Source: an uncultured Methanomethylovorans sp. (GTDB taxonomy: Archaea; Halobacteriota; Methanosarcinia; Methanosarcinales; Methanosarcinaceae). From it: a stretch of DNA of 21,241 bases. Below, piece by piece: positions 6,700 to 15,436 of this stretch (its first letter is position 1; each line of letters opens with the position of its first letter). A model generated the notes under the pieces. The model saw only the letters and a program-made list of their open reading frames with translations. It was not told the DNA's origin and did no database searches. The stretch covers positions 1 through 21,241 of the forward strand of contig CALBTS010000493.1 of NCBI GenBank assembly GCA_937968035.1, in the 5' to 3' direction. The translations under genes and the position numbers were made by a program.

Positions 6700-7206
6700 A
6701 TGCGAGTTTCTATGGACATAGAATTACAGGATGCCCCAGGACAACTGGTGCATGCATTAAAACCAATATCTGAGTTCAAGGGTAACCTTGTCTCTGTGGT
6801 ACATCATCATGAGAAAAGAACTCCTCGTGGCACTATTCCTGTACAAGTGGTATTCGAGACCGAGTCCTTGAGCATATCTCCCCTTATAAAGAAGTTGGAA
6901 GAGCTTGGTGTGGGAGTCATCCGGGTCAACGAAGAAAAATATCTCGAAAGAGGGACAGTTGTACTTATCGGTCATATAGTACACACGGACCTGGAAGATA
7001 CGATCGATACAATTGATAAAACAGGATATGCAGAAGTAGTTGAACTGCACCTTTCTATGCCCAGCATAAACAAATCATCCTCTGCCTCTTTCAAGCTTGA
7101 TGCAGTGGGAAAGAAAGAATTGAGGGATGCCATATCATTGCTCAGGTCAATTGCAAATAAGAAAGACCTTGTGTTGATAGAACCCATTGAGAGCGAGATC
7201 CTGTGA
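6700..7206 (+). CDS. ACT-domain protein, likely regulator of homoserine dehydrogenase
   Basis: A 168-residue soluble protein beginning M-R-V-S-M-D-I-E-L-Q-D-A-P-G-Q-L, a typical ACT opening (D-x-P-G-x-L loop for binding a small ligand, usually an amino acid). The central stretch H-H-H-E-K-R-T-P-R-G-T-I-P-V-Q-V is characteristic of the archaeal family found beside homoserine dehydrogenase. A second alpha/beta half follows. The start at 6700 is chosen over the ATG at 6655 because GAGG stands 5 nt upstream, the TATA box lies between the two, and homology starts there. It is followed after 9 bases by the dehydrogenase gene, whose ribosome-binding site overlaps this stop. The product probably supplies the allosteric domain that this short dehydrogenase lacks. 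The effector (threonine or methionine?) is unknown. Confidence 0.85.
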   Translation: MRVSMDIELQDAPGQLVHALKPISEFKGNLVSVVHHHEKRTPRGTIPVQVVFETESLSISPLIKKLEELGVGVIRVNEEKYLERGTVVLIGHIVHTDLEDTIDTIDKTGYAEVVELHLSMPSINKSSSASFKLDAVGKKELRDAISLLRSIANKKDLVLIEPIESEIL

Positions 7207-7215
7207 GGTTTTAAT

Positions 7216-8211
7216 ATGAAGAGAATAAAGGCTTCTATCATTGGTTTTGGTTCTGTTGGCCAGGGAGTGGCAAGGGTATTGCTCCGTAAGAAAGAAGAAC
7301 TCAGTTCCATAGGCCTTGACATCGCAGTTGTGGCTGTAGCAGATTCCAAGACAGCTGTAATTGATGAGGAAGGTGTGGACCTTGCCATGGTCCTTGAGCG
7401 CAAGGCATCAGAAGGTATCGTAGGTGATGAACACATTACAGGGCATGATATTATCCGTGATATAGAACACGATCTGGTCATAGAAACAACTCCTACTAAT
7501 ATCGACACGGGTGGTGTGGGTTTGCAGAACATGCTTACTGCTTTCAATAAAGGGAGGCATGTTGTAACATCCAACAAAGGTCCTCTTGCCTTAAAATACA
7601 GGGAACTTGCAGCACTGGCATCTATATCAGGTTGTGCCTTCAGGTTCGAGGCCACCGTAGGGGGTGCAATGCCCTTGCTCAATCTTATAAGGGATACACT
7701 GGCAGGTAACGATGTGATCAGCATAGAAGGCATATTCAATGGTACCTGCAACTATATCCTTACCCGTATGATGGAAGAGCATGCAACCTATGAGCTGATG
7801 CTTGCAGAGGCACAGGAACTGGGTATAGCTGAAAAGGATCCCATCTATGATGTAGAAGGTATAGACGCAGCATGCAAGCTTGTGATCCTTGCAAATGCCA
7901 TTTTTGGAATGAATACCACATACAAAGATGTGCATGTAACAGGTATCTCTCGTATCACCCCCGAAGCTCTGATGCTTGCCGAGACAGACGGTTATGTTAT
8001 AAAGCTCATTGGAGAGGTCAGTAAGAACAGGATACAGGTGGCTCCACGGCTCGTACCTATAGGCCATCCGCTGGCGGTCGGAGGAACCCTTAATGTAGCT
8101 TCGCTGCAAACAGATCTTGCCGGGCCTGTCATAGTTGTTGGCAGAGGAGCCGGGTCCATCGAGACAGCAAGTGCCATTCTGAGCGATATCGTTTCCATCT
8201 ATAAGGATTAA
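7216..8211 (+). CDS. hom: homoserine dehydrogenase
   Basis: It reduces aspartate-semialdehyde to homoserine with NAD(P)H, the branch-point step to threonine and methionine. The 331-residue protein has the N-terminal nucleotide fold with G-F-G-S-V-G-Q-G (residues 10-17), the T-S-N-K-G-P-L segment with the conserved Lys (K121), the [12 protein letters not shown] substrate-domain signature (171-182), and [15 protein letters not shown] (208-222). In the last, D217 and K221 match catalytic residues of the yeast enzyme by position (inference). Length is typical of archaeal enzymes that end without a C-terminal ACT domain; that domain is encoded separately just upstream. GAGGT precedes the ATG. The DNA ligase gene follows after 14 bases. 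Confidence 0.96.
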   Translation: MKRIKASIIGFGSVGQGVARVLLRKKEELSSIGLDIAVVAVADSKTAVIDEEGVDLAMVLERKASEGIVGDEHITGHDIIRDIEHDLVIETTPTNIDTGGVGLQNMLTAFNKGRHVVTSNKGPLALKYRELAALASISGCAFRFEATVGGAMPLLNLIRDTLAGNDVISIEGIFNGTCNYILTRMMEEHATYELMLAEAQELGIAEKDPIYDVEGIDAACKLVILANAIFGMNTTYKDVHVTGISRITPEALMLAETDGYVIKLIGEVSKNRIQVAPRLVPIGHPLAVGGTLNVASLQTDLAGPVIVVGRGAGSIETASAILSDIVSIYKD

Positions 8212-8225
8212 GCAAGCTGATCGCA

Positions 8226-9911
8226 ATGACAAGCTTCAGGGAGTTCTGCAGGATATGCAAGATCATAGAAGAGACAGCCGGATCTCTGGATATGACAGGA
8301 CTTGTTTCGGAGCTGTTCTCTCTTGTGACCAGTGAAGAGTTGCCGATCGTAACTCATTTTGTTATGGGCGAGGTTTTTCCTGCATGGACCGATGAAGAAG
8401 TAGGCTTGGGTACAGGCATTCTTATCAATGCCCTTTCCAGATCATCGGGCTTGTCTGTCAAGGAAATAGAGGATATAGTAAGGGAAACAGGAGACATCGG
8501 TAAAACTACAGTGAAAGCCCTGGGAAAAGTATCCAAGGGACAGGCCACATTCTCTTCTTTTTTAGACTCTCCTGCGGAACTGAGTATCATGGAGGTCTTT
8601 GAAAGATTCAGGGATATAGCCCATGCAACAGGCAAGGGGTCCCAGACATCCAAGATCAAGCATCTGCAATATCTTTTTAACTCGGCATCCGTTGAAGAGG
8701 TTGGCTATATCGCCAGGCTTGCCATAGAGGATATGAGGATAGGTGTAGGGGAAGGCATTGTCAGGGATGCTATTGCAAAGGCTTTTAACGTGCCTGTGAT
8801 ATCTGTCGAAAGAGGCTACATGCTCACAAACGACATGGGACTTGTGGCTGTCACTGCAAAAGAAGGAGGAAACGAAGCTCTTTTGAACCTGGGGCTGCAG
8901 GTAGGCAGACCTATAAAGCTGATGCTTGCCCAGGTAACACCTGATATCGAAACTGCCATAAGGGAATTGGGCGTTGTTGCAGCAGAATGGAAATTCGATG
9001 GTGCAAGGGTGCAGATACATAAAAAAGGCGATACTGTTACTCTCTATTCCCGTCGTCTTGAGAACATTACTGGCTCACTTCCTGACATCGTATCTGCAGT
9101 TAAGGGGTCTGTTAAGGCTGACTCTGCCATACTTGACGGCGAGGCGGTAGCCATTGACGAAGATGGAAGACCGAAACCTTTCCAGGAGATCCTCAAACGT
9201 TTCAGACGTAAATACGATGTGCAGAATAAGGTACGCCATATTCCGCTTACCCTTAACCTCTTTGATATCATGTACCTCAATGGTGAGAGCCTCATAGAGC
9301 TTCCACTGCAAAAGCGTCGGAAGTTTCTGGTTTCCTCTGTAGGGAACAGTGATCTTGTACACGTGGATGACCAGCTGATCACGTCAGACCTCTTGCAGAT
9401 AAACTGCATGTATGAACAGGCACTGCAGGCAGGCCATGAAGGGATCATGATAAAGAACCCCGACTCGCCATATTCACCAGGCAAGCGAGGAAAGAACTGG
9501 CTTAAAAAGAAGCCAGTTATGGAAACCCTTGACCTTGTGGTAATAGGAGCTGAATGGGGTTATGGCAGAAGGACAAGTTTCCTTGGTTCTTTTGCATTGG
9601 CCTGCCATGACCCTGAAACAGGCAGATTCCTGTCTGTAGGTAAAGTGGCTACAGGAATATCTGATGAACAGCTGGCAGAACTCACAGAACTTTTCAGGGA
9701 GCATATAATTTCAGAATCAGGAACAAGCGTTGAGATCAGACCACACATACTCTTTGAAGTGGCTTTTGAAGAAATACAGAAGAGCACAAACTACGAATCC
9801 GGTTATGCATTGCGTTTCCCACGGCTTGTGCGTGTAAGGGATGATAAATCACTGGAAGAAGCCGACACACTGGAGCGTCTTGAGGACATGTACAGGACCC
9901 AGCGTAAATGA
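8226..9911 (+). CDS. lig: ATP-dependent DNA ligase
   Basis: The replicative and repair ligase of archaea, sealing nicks with ATP. The length of 561 residues is normal. Residues 1-230 form the helical DNA-binding domain. The adenylation domain starts at about 240 with motif [10 protein letters not shown] (catalytic K256). The R-L-E-N segment follows at about 277-280, then D-G-E-A-V-A (304-309), and H-E-G-I-M-I-K-N-P with W-L-K-K-K-P for motifs IV and V. The C-terminal oligonucleotide-binding domain is complete. The start ATG at 8226 has only a weak upstream AAGGA about 15 nt away. It probably shares the ACT-hom transcript, though a ligase has no metabolic link to homoserine. A T-run at 9936-9941 after the stop may terminate transcription. 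Confidence 0.97.
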   Translation: MTSFREFCRICKIIEETAGSLDMTGLVSELFSLVTSEELPIVTHFVMGEVFPAWTDEEVGLGTGILINALSRSSGLSVKEIEDIVRETGDIGKTTVKALGKVSKGQATFSSFLDSPAELSIMEVFERFRDIAHATGKGSQTSKIKHLQYLFNSASVEEVGYIARLAIEDMRIGVGEGIVRDAIAKAFNVPVISVERGYMLTNDMGLVAVTAKEGGNEALLNLGLQVGRPIKLMLAQVTPDIETAIRELGVVAAEWKFDGARVQIHKKGDTVTLYSRRLENITGSLPDIVSAVKGSVKADSAILDGEAVAIDEDGRPKPFQEILKRFRRKYDVQNKVRHIPLTLNLFDIMYLNGESLIELPLQKRRKFLVSSVGNSDLVHVDDQLITSDLLQINCMYEQALQAGHEGIMIKNPDSPYSPGKRGKNWLKKKPVMETLDLVVIGAEWGYGRRTSFLGSFALACHDPETGRFLSVGKVATGISDEQLAELTELFREHIISESGTSVEIRPHILFEVAFEEIQKSTNYESGYALRFPRLVRVRDDKSLEEADTLERLEDMYRTQRK

Positions 9912-9930
9912 GAAGTTTATAAGGTCAATT

Positions 9931-9946
9931 GTGTCTTTTTTGCTTC
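9931..9946 (+). terminator. T-run after DNA ligase
   Basis: gtgtcttttttgcttc contains six consecutive T residues 25-30 bases after the ligase stop. Oligo-T tracts without a strong hairpin are typical archaeal termination signals. No stem-loop precedes it. Confidence 0.35.
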
Positions 9947-9949
9947 AAA

Positions 9950-9962
9950 AGGTATTATACCT
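9950..9962 (+). promoter_or_regulatory. palindromic TATA/operator element before the cupredoxin-like gene
   Basis: AGGTAT-t-ATACCT is a perfect 13-base palindrome centred 30 bases before the ATG at 9986, where the TATA box of a leaderless transcript would sit. No Shine-Dalgarno site precedes the ATG, which fits leaderless initiation. A repressor binding here would block TBP. Confidence 0.45.
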
Positions 9963-9985
9963 ATTAGACCATAACTCGCCACTGT

Positions 9986-10345
9986 ATGAAAAATAAGTTG
10001 CTTGTAATTATATTGCTGATAGTTTTTCTGGCATTTTCAGGCTGTACGGATAAAGAGATAGTACAGTATACTGACAGTAATGCATCTGCTGGAGATATAA
10101 AATATATAGAGGTCTACATTGATGATTATGCTTTTCATCCTCAATCACTGACCATTTCCCGGGGAGATACGGTAAGGTGGACCAATAACGATTCAGTGGC
10201 ATACATTGTTAAAAGCAGTGCATTCCAGTCTCCCACGCTGACCAAGGGCATGACCTTCACATATACATTCCATGAAAGGAGAACATACAATTACTATCTT
10301 GCTACACATCCGTATACAAAAAGCGGGATGATAGTGGTGGAATAA
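9986..10345 (+). CDS. cupredoxin-fold lipoprotein lacking copper ligands
   Basis: A 119-residue lipoprotein: hydrophobic signal at 4-17 and lipobox A-F-S-G-C with C20. Residues 38-119 follow the plastocyanin/amicyanin pattern: F-H-P-Q-S-L-T-I-S-R-G-D-T-V-R-W-T-N-N-D, then F-T-Y-T-F, then Y-N-Y-Y-L-A-T-H-P-Y and a final G-M-I-V-V-E. Type-1 copper proteins use His, Cys, His and Met. Here the first His position is Y73, the Cys position is L105, and only the His of T-H-P (H108) remains. The Met position is T111, although M115 is nearby. Blue-copper electron transfer is therefore unlikely. It may be a structural or ligand-binding relative. It stands alone between ligase and a convergent radical SAM gene. 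Confidence 0.82.
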   Translation: MKNKLLVIILLIVFLAFSGCTDKEIVQYTDSNASAGDIKYIEVYIDDYAFHPQSLTISRGDTVRWTNNDSVAYIVKSSAFQSPTLTKGMTFTYTFHERRTYNYYLATHPYTKSGMIVVE

Positions 10346-10347
10346 GA

Positions 10348-11382
10348 CTATAACAGTACGTCTTCAAGACCAGAAGAGAGCACTATCTCCACAGCTCTTT
10401 CGATTTCCTGCGCTCTAAGATGCCTGTTCATCTCAGGATACCTGTAAGCAAGATAGTGAGGAGTATAGTGGAACATCGGATTGAAACGGACATGGGGAAT
10501 ATTTTCTTTCACCCACTTAACTGCAGGCCGCGTACAGCAATCCACATGTTCCGGTAAGACCAGATGGCGCAGGAGTATCTCGGCATCTGAGTATGCACGG
10601 GTCAGATTTTCAGTAACAACTTTGATATAATTGTTAACTTTAGAATATTTTTCAGCACACTCGTCGTTGCCGTATCTGATGTCTGCAAGATACACGTCAA
10701 CAACACCTTCAAGTAGTTCTCCCACTTCCTTTGAATGATACATGTTAGAGTTCCAGATCACAGGCACATTAACTGACAAATTGCTGATGATCCTTAGTAC
10801 CGCATGCGGATGTGGGGTCGGAGTGACGAAGTTCACATTCCTTGATCCTTGCATGCGACGCTTTTCTATCAATTTCGCGAGTTCCACAGGATCAGCGATC
10901 TTACCTGTTTCCGGATGGGTAGCTATATCCCAGTTCTGGCAGTAGATACATGAAAAAACACAACCCGTGAAGAATATTGTGTGCGAAGGCACAAGTTCGG
11001 GCTCCTCTCCTGTATGCAGGAACTCAGATGCATATCCTGAAACAGCCCCTGCCCTGCAGTGACCCTTTTGGTTTTCCTTCCTGTTAACACCACATCTGCG
11101 TTCGCAGAAGTGACAATTCTCAAGCATCTTTTGTACGATCGCAACCTTCAGGTCAAGAAGAGAAGATCTTGGCATACTGAGGTTAGGGTCATATCCATTA
11201 GTATCGATCGATGCCAGAAGTTTTCTATAATCCTGCATCTTTACTCGATGCATGGCCCACAGTTCCTCCAGAGAAGCTGCCTTTTCAAAAGATACCGGGA
11301 CCAAACGGCATATCTTATATCTTGGAGGCAATTCGTTCTTCTCTACTTGCTGATACCTGCGCAGGAAAACAGGTTCTTTCAT
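10348..11382 (-). CDS. radical SAM protein, PflX/COG1313 family
   Basis: A 344-residue radical SAM protein related to pyruvate formate-lyase activating enzymes but of unknown substrate. An N-terminal Cys cluster, C-H-F-C-E-R-R-C...C (residues 90, 93, 97, 109), precedes the SAM-cluster motif C-V-F-S-C-I-Y-C (C141, C145, C148) followed by Q-N-W-D-I. Both clusters are typical of COG1313 (PflX). The start at 11382 is chosen because AAGGA lies 6 nt upstream. The frame stays open upstream to 11499, but that part runs into the divergent transporter gene and looks non-coding. No glycyl-radical enzyme gene is nearby, so the target is unknown. The stop is 2 bases from the end of the convergent cupredoxin-like gene. 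Confidence 0.9.
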   Translation of the reverse strand: MKEPVFLRRYQQVEKNELPPRYKICRLVPVSFEKAASLEELWAMHRVKMQDYRKLLASIDTNGYDPNLSMPRSSLLDLKVAIVQKMLENCHFCERRCGVNRKENQKGHCRAGAVSGYASEFLHTGEEPELVPSHTIFFTGCVFSCIYCQNWDIATHPETGKIADPVELAKLIEKRRMQGSRNVNFVTPTPHPHAVLRIISNLSVNVPVIWNSNMYHSKEVGELLEGVVDVYLADIRYGNDECAEKYSKVNNYIKVVTENLTRAYSDAEILLRHLVLPEHVDCCTRPAVKWVKENIPHVRFNPMFHYTPHYLAYRYPEMNRHLRAQEIERAVEIVLSSGLEDVLL

Positions 11383-11458
11383 ATACTTTCCTTGTGCGGG
11401 AAGAATTGAATAACTTGTGGTCCTATATGATATGAAATTCAGGTGGAGAGAACGTTCT
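11383..11458. promoter_or_regulatory. compact divergent promoter, radical SAM / MFS
   Basis: Only 76 bases separate the two chosen start codons. The central element tcctatatgatatga (11421-11435) can serve as TATA box in either direction, giving start sites near 11400 on the minus strand and near 11450 on the plus strand. Both fit the ribosome-binding sites seen (AAGGA for the radical SAM gene, AGGTGGAG for the transporter). Confidence 0.45.
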
Positions 11459-12685
11459 ATGGTAAAAACCGACCATGCTGCACAGAGGCTTGACCCCAAG
11501 CTTTACATGCTTTCCATTTCTAAGTTCTTCAAAGACCTCGGTACGGGTATACTTGCTTTTCTAATACCTCTTTATATAGTGCAGACCCATAGTGTCTTTG
11601 CTCCTGAGATCCCGGATGTTGTAAAAGCAGGCATTGTCACCACGGTCTTTGGTCTTTTCAATGCATTTTCCCAGCCTATTTCAGGCAGGTTGTCAGACAG
11701 GCTGGATAAAAGGAAGCCTTTTGTCATATTCGGACTTGCTGGCTTCATAGCGGCTTCAGTGCTTTATTCTTATGTTTCTGTATTTGAATACGTAGTGCTT
11801 CTGAGGGCTATACAGGGTATAACGGTAGGTGCAGCAGTACCAGCTATTATAGCAATGGTGACCCACTTCTCTACATCCGGTACCAGAGGCAGAGCCATCG
11901 GCATATATTCAAGCATGAGGGGATTCGGTTATGGCATAGGTGCAATGGTCGGTGGCATAGTAGCTACATATTATGGGTTTACTGCAGGGTTTTATTTATG
12001 CGCTTTTCTGGGGTTGATAAGTTTGCTACTTGTGCAGTTCTTTGTGGGCGAGACACACGACAGGTATGAAAAACAAATAACATCTCTGAACAATAGTGGA
12101 TCATTACAGTTTCATGCTCTCGCCTTTGCAATGTTCATAATGATGGTCGGGATCATGATCATATTCGCTTTTCTTCCTGAATACGAGGTCCGCCTGCAAT
12201 CCTCGCAACTTTCTCTAAGCATCGCAGTGTCCGCATATGTCATATCCAGAGTGATACTGCAAACCCCCATGGGTATGCTATCGGACAGGTACGGGCGTAA
12301 AAGGCTGATTTTATACGGTTTACTGCTTAATGTTCCAGTAGTGCTTGGATTGGGTTATATTACCAGAGTGGAGGAGCTCATTGTGCTGCGTGCCTTGCAG
12401 GGACTTTGCATGGCCTCGGTGGAAACTCCGGTCATGGCGCTTGCAGTGGATCTTGCAGGTGGTGCGTCGGTGAGTGCACGGGTGAGCTCCATTACCAGCG
12501 CACAGGCAGCGGGTACAGCTTTTGGACCCTTGATAGGGGGCCTTCTTGGAGGTTATGTATCTTTTACAATGCCTTTCTATGTTTGTGCGGCTATGATGGC
12601 CGTTTCACTGTTAATAGTTATGCACATGGTTACAGAACCTGGGCTCACAGGCACTATCAATCGAGATCCTCGAAGGTCAGGATGA
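11459..12685 (+). CDS. major facilitator superfamily transporter
   Basis: A 408-residue, about 12-helix secondary transporter of the MFS type. The first half carries the motif-A loop G-R-L-S-D-R-L-D-K-R-K-P between helices 2 and 3. An equivalent loop, M-L-S-D-R-Y-G-R-K-R, appears in the second half, as expected from the internal duplication. The substrate cannot be told; drug or metabolite efflux is the usual guess. The start at 11459 follows AGGTGGAG (11441-11448). An in-frame ATG at 11417 would add 14 residues but overlaps the TATA region. The last 29 bases overlap the end of the sensor-kinase gene on the other strand (12657-12685). Confidence 0.9.
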   Translation: MVKTDHAAQRLDPKLYMLSISKFFKDLGTGILAFLIPLYIVQTHSVFAPEIPDVVKAGIVTTVFGLFNAFSQPISGRLSDRLDKRKPFVIFGLAGFIAASVLYSYVSVFEYVVLLRAIQGITVGAAVPAIIAMVTHFSTSGTRGRAIGIYSSMRGFGYGIGAMVGGIVATYYGFTAGFYLCAFLGLISLLLVQFFVGETHDRYEKQITSLNNSGSLQFHALAFAMFIMMVGIMIIFAFLPEYEVRLQSSQLSLSIAVSAYVISRVILQTPMGMLSDRYGRKRLILYGLLLNVPVVLGLGYITRVEELIVLRALQGLCMASVETPVMALAVDLAGGASVSARVSSITSAQAAGTAFGPLIGGLLGGYVSFTMPFYVCAAMMAVSLLIVMHMVTEPGLTGTINRDPRRSG

Positions 12686-15293
12686 ATGTTGTCCCTGCAC
12701 ACCTGTCTATCTCCAATTTTCCTTTCAGCTGCTCTGTAAGAGTGGTGACCAGCTGCATCCCCAGAGAAGTGGTGCTGAATATATCCACGTTTTCAGGGAT
12801 TCCATTCCCATTGTCGCTGATAGTAAGCACAAGTGAACTGTCACAGCCCTTAAGGGACAAACTGACCAAACCTTCCTTACCTGGGTCAAAAGCATATTTA
12901 AGAGAATTTGTAATAAGCTCGTTTACTATAAGGCCCAGTGGTATGATCTTATCTATGTCCAGATATATCTCGTCTACATCGATCTCAAGGTTTACCTTTT
13001 CTGTACCTGTTCTGTAAGAGTACAGCAGGTAGTTCGCCAGGTTTCTTATATAATCGGCAGCATCTATATTCTTCAGGTTCTTTGACATATAGAGTTTTTC
13101 ATGGGCTATAGCCATGGAACGTATCCTGTTCTGGCTTTCTGCAAAGGCCAGTCTGACATCCCTGTCCTGAAATTTTCTTGATTGCAGGCTTAAGAGGCTT
13201 GCGATCACCTGGAGATTGTTCTTGACCCTGTGATGTATCTCCTTAAGCAGCACTTCTTTCTTATAGGCTTCCTCTGCTATTTTTCTTTCGCTTATGTCCC
13301 TTGCAACGGTCAGAATTGCTTTTTTACTTTTATAATCTATGATCCTACTGCTTATTTCCACAGGAATGCGCTTACCAGCACTGTTCACGTAGATAGTCTC
13401 GTATATTGCTTTTCCTTTCTTTTTGAGTTCCTGTAACCTTTCAGGCAACAATGCAGCATATTCCGATGCATTGAAATCCCGGGGGGACATGCCCAGCAAT
13501 TCGACCCTGCTATATCCCAGCATCTCGGAAGCAATATGATTGACCTCTTTGATCTTGTCTCCCATATCATTACAGATGTAGATGGCATCATTAGCATTCA
13601 TGAAGAGTGTCTTGAACTTCTCTTCACTTTCCATAAGTGCCCTTTCAGCTTCTTTTATATGAGAGATATCAAGGAAGCTTTCCACTATACGCTGTCTGCC
13701 ATCCAGTTCAATATAAACTGCGTTTTTGAGAATAGGAAGTTTTTCATCTTTTGCTGTAACGAGAACCCTTTCAGAAGAATCTATTACCTGTTTCAGATCT
13801 GTGAGGGGACATTTACCTTTCTCTGCAACACACATGAATTCGTGACAGATCTTACCTATGATCTCTGCTTTCCCTCTTCCAATAAGCTGGACAGCCACTG
13901 GATTAGCATCAACTACAGTGTGGGATTCGGCATCAATTATTATTACACCGGCCTGGACAGCTTCCAGTATAGTTTCCAGTTTTTTTTGGCTTTTCCTGAT
14001 CTCAGATTCTATTTGCTGTTTTAAGATCGCAGCGCCTATGGTATCGGCGGCTATCCAGAGAGCATCCATTTCCACCAGTGACCATTCCCTCTCACGTTCA
14101 CAATCATCAAAACCAATGAACCCCCACCATTCCTTGCCAACATATATTGGCACGGCGGCAAGGGAAATAATCCCTTGGTCTCCCAGTGATCCACGCTCCT
14201 CATCAGGAAAATTTTTTATCAGGCCCTCTATATGATACCCTCTTTTCATTATTTTCTCCCAGCGGGGTGCCATGGAATGGTAGGGTAACTTCTGTAAAAA
14301 CGGATTGTCTATCTGAGGGGCAATGCCTCTGGCAACCCATTCGTATTTGTGTGACATTAGAAGATTACTGTCACCTTCGGTCTCATTCTGAAAAATGTAT
14401 ACCCTGCTGACATTAGTAGCCCTCCCAAGTTGTTCCAGTATTTCCTTGAAATCCTCTGAAGATAAGCCGATCTGCAGGAATTTGCTTGCAGCAATACTTA
14501 CAGCTTCAAGAATGCGGATAACCTGTTCTTTTTCCATGTGTTCTGTAATATCTTTCAGGATACCTGATATGCCCAGAAAGGTACCATTTGCATCTTCCTG
14601 CCTTGAACATCTGCATTCGAACCAGAAGAACTTTCCCTTTTTATCTTTGAGCCGTATGGTTATAGCAGCCATTCCTCCATACCTCTGAAGCTTAAGGTAT
14701 TCTCTGGATGCATGATCCTTGTCTTCAGGAACAAAAATCTCAAAAATGTTGGTGGAAATGAGTTCTTCTTCCTTAAAGCCATATTTTCGTACGTGGTGGC
14801 TGATATACGTTATTGCACTTTTTTTATCTGTTTCGAAGATTATATCCAGAGAATTCTCAAAAAGAGCATAAGATCTGCTGGCATTAAGAGAACGATCATT
14901 TATCGATAGCTTCTTTTCTGTAATGTCCCTGCCAACTAAGAATACGCATAAAACCTTTCTATCAGAACCTTTGTCAGGGATCAGGCGCCATGACCAGCTC
15001 CGAAGACCACTTCCAATAGGGAATTCCATCAGAATCTCGTGTTCAATATCCTTTCCTGTAAGAAATGCTTTTTGTATCTGCTTTTTAAGGAGAGCACAGG
15101 CATGTATCGGAATACCTGTTTCTTGTAATGGCTTATCGACAAGGTCATGTGCCTGCATCCCAGTGGCTTTTTCCATTGCCTGATTAACGTACAGACATTT
15201 CATTTGCCCATCAAGCACACTTACCAGATCACAGGAATTATCTACAACTACACGAAAATCCATTGGGACCAAATCCATGCTATCGAATCGCAT
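12657..15293 (-). CDS. soluble multi-PAS/GAF sensor histidine kinase (HisKA_2 type)
   Basis: An 878-residue cytoplasmic sensor kinase with no membrane segment. Order of domains: PAS (about 12-128), PAS (140-255), GAF (258-428), PAS (436-550), PAS (556-672), HisKA_2 dimerisation/phospho-acceptor (681-755; E-I-H-H-R-V-K-N-N-L-Q with likely phospho-His H688) and HATPase (780-876; N-box N-E-L-I-T-N-S-L-K at about 791, G-box S-D-N-G-N-G-I-P at about 826). The third PAS carries C483, H484, C488 and C495 (C-H-E-F-M-C...K-C-P), which could bind metal or an Fe-S centre or sense redox. No response-regulator gene is near, so it is an orphan kinase, as is common in Methanosarcinales. GAAGGA lies 3 bases before the ATG. 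It overlaps the convergent MFS gene at the 3' end. Confidence 0.95.
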   Translation of the reverse strand: MRFDSMDLVPMDFRVVVDNSCDLVSVLDGQMKCLYVNQAMEKATGMQAHDLVDKPLQETGIPIHACALLKKQIQKAFLTGKDIEHEILMEFPIGSGLRSWSWRLIPDKGSDRKVLCVFLVGRDITEKKLSINDRSLNASRSYALFENSLDIIFETDKKSAITYISHHVRKYGFKEEELISTNIFEIFVPEDKDHASREYLKLQRYGGMAAITIRLKDKKGKFFWFECRCSRQEDANGTFLGISGILKDITEHMEKEQVIRILEAVSIAASKFLQIGLSSEDFKEILEQLGRATNVSRVYIFQNETEGDSNLLMSHKYEWVARGIAPQIDNPFLQKLPYHSMAPRWEKIMKRGYHIEGLIKNFPDEERGSLGDQGIISLAAVPIYVGKEWWGFIGFDDCEREREWSLVEMDALWIAADTIGAAILKQQIESEIRKSQKKLETILEAVQAGVIIIDAESHTVVDANPVAVQLIGRGKAEIIGKICHEFMCVAEKGKCPLTDLKQVIDSSERVLVTAKDEKLPILKNAVYIELDGRQRIVESFLDISHIKEAERALMESEEKFKTLFMNANDAIYICNDMGDKIKEVNHIASEMLGYSRVELLGMSPRDFNASEYAALLPERLQELKKKGKAIYETIYVNSAGKRIPVEISSRIIDYKSKKAILTVARDISERKIAEEAYKKEVLLKEIHHRVKNNLQVIASLLSLQSRKFQDRDVRLAFAESQNRIRSMAIAHEKLYMSKNLKNIDAADYIRNLANYLLYSYRTGTEKVNLEIDVDEIYLDIDKIIPLGLIVNELITNSLKYAFDPGKEGLVSLSLKGCDSSLVLTISDNGNGIPENVDIFSTTSLGMQLVTTLTEQLKGKLEIDRCAGTTFILTFEDLD

Positions 15294-15436
15294 TATTCCT
15301 TCATGAGCAAAGGAAAGAATAATATTTTAACCTGGTGCAGGTTTTCTATGTTATTCTTATGACCATCAGATCCACACAACAGTAAGTCTTTCAGAAAAAA
15401 AGGAAATAATGGAACTGCTTTTGAAAATGATGAGGG

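Noticed and set aside
6972..7751. Long minus-strand frames antisense to the ACT and hom genes
   Set aside because: They are shadows of well-supported plus-strand genes and show no family motif.
11383..11499. Upstream extension of the radical SAM gene (39 extra codons)
   Set aside because: It runs through the promoter region into the divergent transporter gene, while a good AAGGA site marks the ATG at 11382.
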